Shown: positions 22,486-28,238 of the stretch, piece after piece
How positions within the stretch are numbered: position 1 is the first letter of the stretch
Layout of the letters: each line of letters starts with the position of its first letter
Origin: a virus
Direction: 5' to 3' (one strand)
Length of the DNA: 28,505 nt
Virus record (IMG/VR): IMGVR_UViG_3300022928_002133
Coordinates: 1-28,505 of that record
The notes under the pieces: generated by a model
Told to the model about the DNA's origin: nothing
The model's database searches: none
Seen by the model: only the letters and a program-made list of their open reading frames with translations
Program-made: the position numbers and the translations under genes

Positions 22486-23673
22486 TTAGTTTCGTGTAGT
22501 TTCTGTATATTTCGGTATATTAAAAGTAATTCTTCTGTTAGGTTGAGTATCTTTTGGTTTTGTTGGTTTTTCTTTTGACCATGCAGAACCAAATTTACTT
22601 GTCTCACCATGACCCTTACTTTTGATAGTCACATTAATACCTAAACTATTAAATATTTCTTGTAAATCCTCAGCAACTTTCTTAGCCCTTTCTTCAGATA
22701 GACATAAATTGTACTGACCTCTTGTTCCATCACCATATCCTCTACATCCAGTGAATTTTCCTTGAACTTGTTCATTAGGGTCATTATCACGAGACGCATA
22801 ACCATTTACTACTAAATTTTGTTTTTGTAAAAATTCTTTAAGTCCTCGCATACGTTTAAGTCCTTGACTTAAATCATTCTTAAACTTATTTAATATTTCT
22901 TGATAACCTGAAGGGTCAATCATATCGATAGTGTCAAACTTAAATACATCAACCAAGTCTAATTTAATCTTTTCAGTTGCAAATTCATCAGTATTAATTG
23001 TTTCACCTTCTGGTGATTGTGGTGGAAGAATATATACTTCACCTAACTTTATAGTTAAACCACCAAACTCAACCGCCAACATTATATTTTTATTTAAGCC
23101 AAATTTACCACCACCAGTCTTAAAAAAATCACCTAATGGCATTTCATTACCTCTCACATATGGTCGTTTACCTCTGCGATTTTTTTTTCTATTCCTAAAT
23201 TGTGTTACGGCTATATCATTAGTAGACATAACACTAAGAGATAAGGGAACTGATAATGTATCCATTTGATTTTTGACATACTCATTATCATTATAAAACC
23301 TTTCTAAAACTTCATCACCATCCCAAATATCATTATAAAAAGTAGAAAGTGGTACTGAACCTACCGTGTACTTTTTACTTGGTATATTTTTTCTAAACCA
23401 TGTAGGAAGATTATTAACAAGTCTATAATAATTTATTGGTACATTGATATTTGCAATTGTTAATATCATAGGATTATTATATGGGTCTTCATTATTTTTA
23501 GACTCAATCACTACATTAAAACTATTTAAGATATCACCCTGTTTTTCTATCATGACAGATTCAATTTTATCATTAAGTTTGTCCAGTAAGACACTCTCAG
23601 TTTGTTCAGACAAAACTTTCTGAACCAGTTTCTCTATATCGGCTTCCGTTAAACGAATGGTTTTCTTTCCCAT
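22486..23673 (-). CDS. phage protein with OmpA/MotB-like domain and (I/L)TEA leader
   Basis: This 395-residue protein starts MGKKTIRLTEADIEKLVQKV and the leader ends LSEQ (21-24), an (I/L)xE site. Residues about 25-250 are a divergent, mostly beta region with no recognised family. The C-terminal part (about 283-390) resembles the OmpA/MotB peptidoglycan-binding domain: LVVNGYASRD, then YNLCLSEERAKKVAEDLQEI, IKSKGHGET and QPNRRITFNI. Such domains hold proteins to the cell wall. No signal peptide is present, so export by the Sec route is not suggested; a virion protein that meets peptidoglycan during entry is a better fit. A TATTTATA motif precedes the start. Confidence 0.8.
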   Translation of the reverse strand: MGKKTIRLTEADIEKLVQKVLSEQTESVLLDKLNDKIESVMIEKQGDILNSFNVVIESKNNEDPYNNPMILTIANINVPINYYRLVNNLPTWFRKNIPSKKYTVGSVPLSTFYNDIWDGDEVLERFYNDNEYVKNQMDTLSVPLSLSVMSTNDIAVTQFRNRKKNRRGKRPYVRGNEMPLGDFFKTGGGKFGLNKNIMLAVEFGGLTIKLGEVYILPPQSPEGETINTDEFATEKIKLDLVDVFKFDTIDMIDPSGYQEILNKFKNDLSQGLKRMRGLKEFLQKQNLVVNGYASRDNDPNEQVQGKFTGCRGYGDGTRGQYNLCLSEERAKKVAEDLQEIFNSLGINVTIKSKGHGETSKFGSAWSKEKPTKPKDTQPNRRITFNIPKYTETTRN

Positions 23674-23690
23674 AATTAAAAATCTTTTTC

Positions 23691-23698
23691 TATAAATA
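23691..23698 (-). promoter_or_regulatory. TATTTATA late-type motif
   Basis: TATTTATA on the minus strand, 17 bases before the ATG at 23673, directly beside the tmRNA -33 box at 23701. Confidence 0.5.
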
Positions 23699-23700
23699 TA

Positions 23701-23730
23701 TTGTCAGAATAAAAAAAGTATTTATATTTG
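23701..23730 (+). promoter_or_regulatory. Bacteroidota-type promoter of tmRNA gene
   Basis: TTG (23701-23703), 19-base spacer, TATATTTG (23723-23730), an exact match to the TTG/TAnnTTTG consensus. The mature RNA starts at 23761, so a short 5' precursor would be trimmed. Confidence 0.85.
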
Positions 23731-23760
23731 TAGTCAGAAAGAAAGGTTCTTTGAAAATAT

Positions 23761-24157
23761 GGGGGTGAATTGGAATCGATTGGCGTAGATAGTCATACGG
23801 GGCACGTAGTGAGATGTTATCTATCACTTTAATCTATGGTGACACTTTTTTTAACTGGCGAAACAATCGCAAAACTTCAGGCTGTAGGTCTTCTACGCAC
23901 TGAAGAAGTAACTGTAGCGTAAGACGCAACAGTGAAACGGGTCGGTGGACATATAACCTTTGAACAGAAGTCTGTATACGGGAGTCACAGGTCAGAGCTC
24001 TCTTAAATAACTCTGAGACCAGGTTGTTTATTGGTTTGTTTCCCACACACATCAAACCATTTATTTCGGAATGTTGAGAACCAACATTGACCTAAACGTG
24101 TAGTCCTTTATGGGTGATGCGAGCAAGACTCGGGTTCGACTCCCGACACCTCCACCA
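23761..24157 (+). ncRNA. ssrA: tmRNA (transfer-messenger RNA) with unusual long tag
   Basis: The ends form the tRNA-like domain: GGGGGTG (23761-23767) pairs with CACCTCC (24147-24153), then A and an encoded CCA (24155-24157). The T arm is TCGGG-TTCGACT-CCCGA. Length is about 397 bases, near the norm of 350-400. The best tag frame starts at GGC (23857) after TTTTTTAACT and ends with TAA (23920-23922): 21 residues, beginning GETIA and ending EEVTVA. Bacteroidota tags also start GE(T/N) but are about 9-10 residues and end in ALAA. Here an extra hairpin-forming stretch (CTTCAG pairing with CTGAAG) lies inside the tag frame, and GCGT/ACGC forms the stem around the stop codon. Together with SmpB (host) it would rescue stalled ribosomes. 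Confidence 0.93.
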
Positions 24158-24165
24158 AAGCTAAG

Positions 24166-24201
24166 GTCCAATAGAGTAATTCTATTGGACTTTTGTTTTT
24201 T
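24166..24201 (+). terminator. terminator of tmRNA gene
   Basis: GTCCAATAGA (24166-24175), loop GTAAT, TCTATTGGAC (24181-24190), then a T-rich run. It begins eight bases after the CCA end. Confidence 0.92.
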
Positions 24202-24234
24202 ATAGACTATATGTTATAACAAAACATTTTTATT

Positions 24235-24870
24235 ATGAGTCACGTAGGAAAACAATTCCCAAATATCACAGTCAACGCCATCGATGAGATGGGTGATACG
24301 TTCAAGTTGAATGTCGTTGAAAAAGCAAAATCAGAATCTAAGAAAGTCTTATTATTCTGGTACCCTAAAGATTTCACTTTTGTATGTCCAACTGAAATCC
24401 ATGCCTTCCAAGAAAAATTACAGGACTTTGCTGACCGTAACACAATCGTCATCGGAGCATCTTGTGATACCGCAGAAGTACACTTCGCATGGTTGAACAC
24501 AGAAAAAGACAACGGTGGTATCGAAGGAGTAACATTCCCATTAATCGCTGACACCACTCGTGAACTATCAAACAGATTAGGTATCTTAGACCTAACAGAA
24601 ACTTTTGATGTAAACAACGGTGGTATCAAAGTAGAAGGTGATAACGTTACTTACCGAGCAACTTACCTAATTGATGAGGAAGGTAAAGTATTCCATGAAT
24701 CAGTAAACGATATGCCGTTAGGTAGAAACGTGGATGAATACATTCGTCTTATCGACGCTTACTCTCATGTTCAAAAACACGGTGAGGTATGTCCAGCAAA
24801 CTGGGAAGAAGGTAAAGAAGCAATGTCAGCAACTCGTGAAGGAGTATCAACGTACTTAAGTAACAATTAA
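24235..24870 (+). CDS. 2-Cys peroxiredoxin (AhpC/Prx family)
   Basis: This 211-residue enzyme reduces peroxides. The active site is PKDFTFVCPTEI with peroxidatic Cys51 and Pro44/Thr48, and Arg141 (TYRATYLID) completes the pocket; the resolving Cys186 is in GEVCPANW. It is full length with a normal C-terminus (GVSTYLSNN). The first gene of a tight three-gene set, it is followed one base later by a thioredoxin-like gene that may reduce it. The order AhpC, thioredoxin, small DUF6952 protein is common in Bacteroidota chromosomes, so the cassette was probably taken from a host. A weak promoter (TTG at 24185, TATATGTT at 24208) is all I see upstream; readthrough past the tmRNA terminator is possible. 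Confidence 0.95.
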   Translation: MSHVGKQFPNITVNAIDEMGDTFKLNVVEKAKSESKKVLLFWYPKDFTFVCPTEIHAFQEKLQDFADRNTIVIGASCDTAEVHFAWLNTEKDNGGIEGVTFPLIADTTRELSNRLGILDLTETFDVNNGGIKVEGDNVTYRATYLIDEEGKVFHESVNDMPLGRNVDEYIRLIDAYSHVQKHGEVCPANWEEGKEAMSATREGVSTYLSNN

Positions 24871-24871
24871 G

Positions 24872-25183
24872 ATGATTGAGTTAAAAGAAGACAACTTAGG
24901 AGATATTCTTTCTGATAACTCCAAAGTAATGGTCCAATACGGAGCTGGTTGGTGTGGTAACTGTCGATTGACAAAACCTAAGTTCAAAAGAATGTCCACA
25001 GAAAATGAAGATATCCAATTCGTTTATGTGGATGCTGAGAAACTACCAGGTTCACGTCAGTTCGCAGATGTATCCAACCTACCAACATTCGCAGGATTTG
25101 TGGATGGCAAATTGGTGAAACAATCTCAGGGTAATAAAATTGAAGTTATACAAGACGTATTAAATGAAGTTACCAATAATTAA
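24872..25183 (+). CDS. thioredoxin-like protein with CGNC active site
   Basis: This 103-residue protein has a thioredoxin fold: MVQYGAGWCGNCRLTKPKF with Cys28 and Cys31 (WCGNC, a variant of WCGPC), and a cis-Pro at 71 (NLPTFAGF). The CGNC form should shift the redox potential relative to classic thioredoxin. It starts one base after the peroxiredoxin stop, and its end overlaps the next gene by 20 bases, so all three are one translation unit. The likely role is electron donor or partner of the adjacent AhpC-type enzyme. It is soluble, with no signal peptide. The same pairing is known from Bacteroidota genomes; specificity here is inference. Confidence 0.92.
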   Translation: MIELKEDNLGDILSDNSKVMVQYGAGWCGNCRLTKPKFKRMSTENEDIQFVYVDAEKLPGSRQFADVSNLPTFAGFVDGKLVKQSQGNKIEVIQDVLNEVTNN

Positions 25184-25415
25184 AACGATTGTAGAATCAG
25201 GTGAATTTGATGAAGATTACTTAGACGAAACGATTGAGGTTCTTCTTTGTATCTCAGAAGCAAGAGGACTCAAAGATGAAGAAATGGAAGTCATCGGAGA
25301 GCTCATCTCAAATATCTCAGGAGCGCAAGAGGTGATGAAAGAGATAAAAGACGGTACCCCACAACGTGATGCCCTGAATGGGTTTATGAAACGAGTGATG
25401 GGTGCAATAAATTAA
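25164..25415 (+). CDS. DUF6952-like small protein
   Basis: This 83-residue helical, acidic protein starts at ATG 25164 inside the end of the thioredoxin gene: MKLPIIKTIVESGEFDEDYL, then SEARGLKDEEMEVIGELISN and a C-terminal DALNGFMKRVMGAI. I recall this pattern from DUF6952, a small Bacteroidota family encoded just after AhpC and thioredoxin. Function is unknown, but the fixed neighbourhood points to redox defence, possibly an adaptor for the peroxiredoxin. Overlap with the previous gene implies translational coupling. A hairpin terminator follows at once, closing the cassette. Confidence 0.82.
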   Translation: MKLPIIKTIVESGEFDEDYLDETIEVLLCISEARGLKDEEMEVIGELISNISGAQEVMKEIKDGTPQRDALNGFMKRVMGAIN

Positions 25416-25446
25416 AAAAGGGGACGTAATGTCCCCTTCTTTTTTC
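25414..25446. terminator. bidirectional terminator after redox cassette
   Basis: GGGGAC (25420-25425), loop GTAAT, GTCCCC (25431-25436), T-rich on the plus side and six T on the minus side. It shares the convergent design and much sequence with the terminator at 1101-1129, and closes the minus-strand gene at 25461 as well. Confidence 0.88.
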
Positions 25447-25460
25447 CTTGTGTTAAACAA

Positions 25461-25712
25461 TTAGACTGCGTCCCAACGGTATGAATCACCGTCCTCAACC
25501 AACTTGTGTGACTCACCAAAGTAACCTTCTGGAAGAGATACTTCTTTGTTCGATAAATCAACTACTTCATAATCTGGTGAAGCCCATGATGATTCTGTAC
25601 CTGAAAATTCTTGAGCACCTACTGATGTCAATCCACCTTCATTAATTGTTAATTGTCCTGAGCTAGTTACGAAAACCACAACTTTATCAGCACTTCTTCT
25701 ACATACAAACAT
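25461..25712 (-). CDS. small phage protein of unknown function
   Basis: This 83-residue protein starts MFVCRRSADKVVVFVTSSGQ and ends EDGDSYRWDAV. It is beta-rich and acidic, with LTINEGGLTSVGAQEF and a WASPDYEVVDLSNKEVSL segment, and a single Cys near the N-terminus. No domain is recognised and there is no signal peptide. It is a single gene between a bidirectional terminator and a divergent promoter region, with a TATTTATT motif upstream. The late-type motif suggests a phage rather than cellular gene, perhaps a small virion or assembly protein. Confidence 0.7.
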   Translation of the reverse strand: MFVCRRSADKVVVFVTSSGQLTINEGGLTSVGAQEFSGTESSWASPDYEVVDLSNKEVSLPEGYFGESHKLVEDGDSYRWDAV

Positions 25713-25744
25713 TTCGAAATTATTTTTTATATAGTTTATTCCTT

Positions 25745-25752
25745 AATAAATA
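25745..25752 (-). promoter_or_regulatory. TATTTATT late-type motif
   Basis: TATTTATT on the minus strand, 32 bases before the ATG at 25712, next to the host-like promoter at 25754. Confidence 0.4.
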
Positions 25753-25753
25753 G

Positions 25754-25784
25754 TTGTGTAATTAGTAAAGAAACCTTATCTTTG
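25754..25784 (+). promoter_or_regulatory. Bacteroidota-type promoter of DUF6011 gene
   Basis: TTG (25754-25756), 20-base spacer, TATCTTTG (25777-25784), 31 bases before the ATG at 25816. Confidence 0.8.
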
Positions 25785-25815
25785 TATTGTTAATAAGAAA
25801 CATAAACCCACCATC

Positions 25816-26565
25816 ATGACAGTAACAGGAATCAACATCGAAGAAAAAGTAAGAAACTACGAAGGAACAAACACCTTTATTATGAACCTCAAACCAGGAT
25901 TGGCAAAATGGGGTCGTCTAACACCAAAGCAAAAATCATTCGCTGAGAAGATTATTATGAACGAAGTACGTCAATCAGATGTGAACGTAGAAGAACTACC
26001 TGAAAACATCAAAAACATTGTTAACTACGATGGTGAGTTGAAATTCGTAAAAGATATCCAATCAAAGTACAACAAGTACCGTCGTCTAACTAAGAAGCAA
26101 GTAACTGCGGCCAACAACGCAATCTCACGTGAGAAGGCTAAGAAGTCTCAAAAAGACCTCAACATTGACTTGGTTGGAAACACCATCAAATTGGGTCGCA
26201 ACATCGCAATGGACATCAAAGAAGAATACGAATTAGACTTCCACCCAATCTTAGTTGACGTAACCAAAGTCATCACCGTCTCTGAGAAGGCTATGAGGTT
26301 GGAGGCAAAACTCACAAAAGAGAACGGTGGTATCTGTCGTTGTTGTGGACGTACCCTCACCGATGATATGTCTCAACTGACAGGTGTAGGTCCTGTATGT
26401 GCTAAGTACGTAGGTGTTCCACATCCAGCGTCTCGCAAAGACATCCCTCAGTTCAAACAACAAATGGCTGAACGTATCGATGAGGTCGGAGCTTTCGAGT
26501 TTTGGATTCCGAAACGTCAAATCAAAGAATGGAACGGTCACGCAGCGGTATTGTTGAAACTCTAA
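25816..26565 (+). CDS. DUF6011-like zinc-ribbon protein
   Basis: This 249-residue basic protein has two related segments, GRLTPKQKSFAEKII (33-47) and RRLTKKQVTAANNAI (89-103), likely repeated helical modules. Near residue 174 it carries CRCCGRTLTDDMSQLTGVGP and then VCAKY (Cys174, Cys177 and Cys195, with an extra Cys176), the CxxCGRxL-GxGPxC pattern of DUF6011, a probable zinc-binding unit seen in phage and bacterial proteins. The fold suggests nucleic-acid or protein binding, but no enzyme activity is known to me. It is full length and has its own host-like promoter; a hairpin follows just before the lectin gene. Arg codons are often CGT, as in clpC. Confidence 0.82.
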   Translation: MTVTGINIEEKVRNYEGTNTFIMNLKPGLAKWGRLTPKQKSFAEKIIMNEVRQSDVNVEELPENIKNIVNYDGELKFVKDIQSKYNKYRRLTKKQVTAANNAISREKAKKSQKDLNIDLVGNTIKLGRNIAMDIKEEYELDFHPILVDVTKVITVSEKAMRLEAKLTKENGGICRCCGRTLTDDMSQLTGVGPVCAKYVGVPHPASRKDIPQFKQQMAERIDEVGAFEFWIPKRQIKEWNGHAAVLLKL

Positions 26566-26573
26566 TCTAAAAC

Positions 26574-26598
26574 GGGGGAGGAAACTCCCCCTCTTATT
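26574..26598 (+). terminator. hairpin between DUF6011 and lectin genes
   Basis: GGGGGAG (26574-26580), loop GAAA, CTCCCCC (26585-26591), followed by TCTTATT. The T run is weak and the hairpin ends eight bases before the lectin ATG, so it may partly terminate or modulate translation of the lectin. Confidence 0.6.
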
Positions 26599-27411
26599 AT
26601 GAAAAATATATTCTTACTTATTCTACTTCCCTTCACTTTGTTGTCCCAATCATATAACCACGCAGACACATTAGGTGATTACAACGGTTACCGTTATTTT
26701 GCATCAAAAGAAAGATTTAGTTTTTGGGATGCTGAACAACACATTCAAAGTGTGGACAGTAACCTACATCTATTATCCATTCATAGTGAAGATGAAAACC
26801 TATTTGTTTATGACCGTATAAACCTACTTCACTACAATGATAATATCCAACCGTTCTATTGGTTGGGTGGTCACGATGAAACCGAAGAGGGGAATTGGGT
26901 TTGGTTGGACGGAACTCAATGGGATTATGATGACTGGGAGACCGATACCTCACAAATCACAAATGGACCCGAACCCAACAACTTAGGACAAAATGAACAT
27001 TACCTTATGGGTAACTATTATTTGGACGGTAGTTGGAATGACGCAACAAATAATTCTACGGACGACCCATTCTATTATGTCTTTAAGGTTGAAATTATTG
27101 AGGTACAGGATACCGTAACTCAAGATACGACCTCACAAGATACTACAAAAGTTGTGGATATCCAAATAGAAAATAAGATTTTTCCAACCTACCAAAGAGT
27201 GGAACTGTCAAAGGTGGTCTTTGAAACTTCATGGGAGAATCAAACACAATTCTACCTTCACGATTCAGGTGGTCGATTGGTACACAATACTGTGTTCGAT
27301 ACAGAGCAACGTAATGTATTGAAACTCCCCCTACTATCTGCAGGTATCTACTATGGTGTAATGAAAAATGATGGGGAGTTATTTAGATTCAAGATTCTTC
27401 TCACGAAGTAA
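26599..27411 (+). CDS. secreted C-type lectin-like protein with T9SS-like C-terminus
   Basis: This 270-residue protein has a signal peptide (MKNIFLLILLPFTLLSQS, cut near 17). Residues about 25-165 are a C-type lectin-like domain: FYWLGGHDETEEGNWVWLDG, then NGPEPNN with an EPN sugar/calcium motif (125-127) and GSWNDAT with WND (146-148). EPN is typical of mannose-type binding. No Cys is present, so the usual disulfides are absent. A Thr-rich linker (about 170-186) leads to a C-terminal domain (about 190-270) ending LLSAGIYYGVMKNDGELFRF and ILLTK, resembling type IX secretion sorting domains of Bacteroidota. The product would be placed on or outside the host surface. No promoter of its own is seen; its end overlaps the convergent gene by 33 bases. 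Confidence 0.85.
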   Translation: MKNIFLLILLPFTLLSQSYNHADTLGDYNGYRYFASKERFSFWDAEQHIQSVDSNLHLLSIHSEDENLFVYDRINLLHYNDNIQPFYWLGGHDETEEGNWVWLDGTQWDYDDWETDTSQITNGPEPNNLGQNEHYLMGNYYLDGSWNDATNNSTDDPFYYVFKVEIIEVQDTVTQDTTSQDTTKVVDIQIENKIFPTYQRVELSKVVFETSWENQTQFYLHDSGGRLVHNTVFDTEQRNVLKLPLLSAGIYYGVMKNDGELFRFKILLTK

Positions 27412-28152
27412 ATCATCTTCGGTAGGTTCAGTAAGTGAATTACCTGCGTCTTGAAATCTAGTTTGTGTAACATAATCAATATTGGTGGCAATTGCCGATA
27501 TATTTGAAATGTACATGGACCTCATATCTTTCCTTGGGTGTGTCGCCATAACCGCAGCAAAAAACTCGTCAGAAACAACTATATTCTTTTTCAAAGTAGG
27601 TAAATGTTGTTCTACGAGTTTTTTTATACCCTTAGTATTCAATATATAACAGTGAGTGTTATAGAAATAAGTGGGTCTAACAAAGTTTTTTAACCCAACT
27701 CTTATAGGTTCACCAATAACAGGAAATATCCTATGTAATGAGTTGTGAGCAACTAAACACATATCCCATTCATAAACCTGTAACTCATCGAAGATATTCC
27801 AATCCAAACGATTCATAGGTAAGAAATCGTCCTCCAATATCATCACATGTTTGTGACCATTATGATAAGCATCCTCCCAACATAATGTGTGCGAAATCAT
27901 CCCACCAGCTTCACCATAGGTGGTGTGTCTATTCCAAAAGTCATACGCAAATTCCTCTTCAGGAATTTTCCAACCGTCATATAACTTATACTCCAAACCG
28001 TCCTCTTCAATCAGTCGTTTACCCACAAACCCTTCAATCACCTTTATCGGCGTTCCATAAGGTAAGGGTATCTGTCTTGCCCTGTCAATAAGTTCTTGAA
28101 CGTATTCGGGACGGTGGTCTATAGAAATGATATAAACCTGGTCTATTTTCAT
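27379..28152 (-). CDS. family 25-like glycosyltransferase
   Basis: This 257-residue protein begins MKIDQVYIISIDHRPEYVQE, a GT25-type N-terminal strand (VYIISI, followed by a RxE-like segment). The family core appears at 79-112: YGEAGGMISHTLCWEDAYHN and HVMILEDDFLP, corresponding to the GCxxSH and LEDD motifs used in sugar-nucleotide and metal binding (Glu107-Asp109). GT25 enzymes add sugars to lipooligosaccharide in bacteria. The C-terminal part has HCYILNTKGIKKLVEQ, also usual. There is no signal peptide or membrane segment. Possible roles are glycosylation of host surface or phage proteins; its 3' end overlaps the lectin gene, so surface modification by both would be consistent. Confidence 0.88.
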   Translation of the reverse strand: MKIDQVYIISIDHRPEYVQELIDRARQIPLPYGTPIKVIEGFVGKRLIEEDGLEYKLYDGWKIPEEEFAYDFWNRHTTYGEAGGMISHTLCWEDAYHNGHKHVMILEDDFLPMNRLDWNIFDELQVYEWDMCLVAHNSLHRIFPVIGEPIRVGLKNFVRPTYFYNTHCYILNTKGIKKLVEQHLPTLKKNIVVSDEFFAAVMATHPRKDMRSMYISNISAIATNIDYVTQTRFQDAGNSLTEPTEDDLLREKNLESK

Positions 28153-28195
28153 CTAAAAAGCTTTTGATTAAAAATAGGGACTATAATAAAATAAT

Positions 28196-28215
28196 AAACC
28201 CACCATAGGTGGGTT
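28196..28215 (-). terminator. terminator after amidase-like gene
   Basis: AACCCACC (28197-28204) pairs with GGTGGGTT (28208-28215) around ATA. Transcribed on the minus strand it is followed by a T-rich tract, 23 bases past the stop at 28239. Confidence 0.65.
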
Positions 28216-28238
28216 CATAAATTATATCGTTGGTTAGA

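Noticed and set aside
23834-24055. 73-codon minus frame inside the tmRNA gene
   Set aside because: The region is explained by tmRNA structure on the plus strand; the frame has no start signal or recognisable domain.
24120-24157. Separate tRNA gene at the CCA end
   Set aside because: Only the T arm and acceptor 3' strand are here; the 5' acceptor strand pairs 390 bases upstream, as in tmRNA.
24240-24629. 129-codon minus frame opposite the peroxiredoxin
   Set aside because: It is the antisense of a clearly recognised enzyme with intact active site; no promoter or family match.
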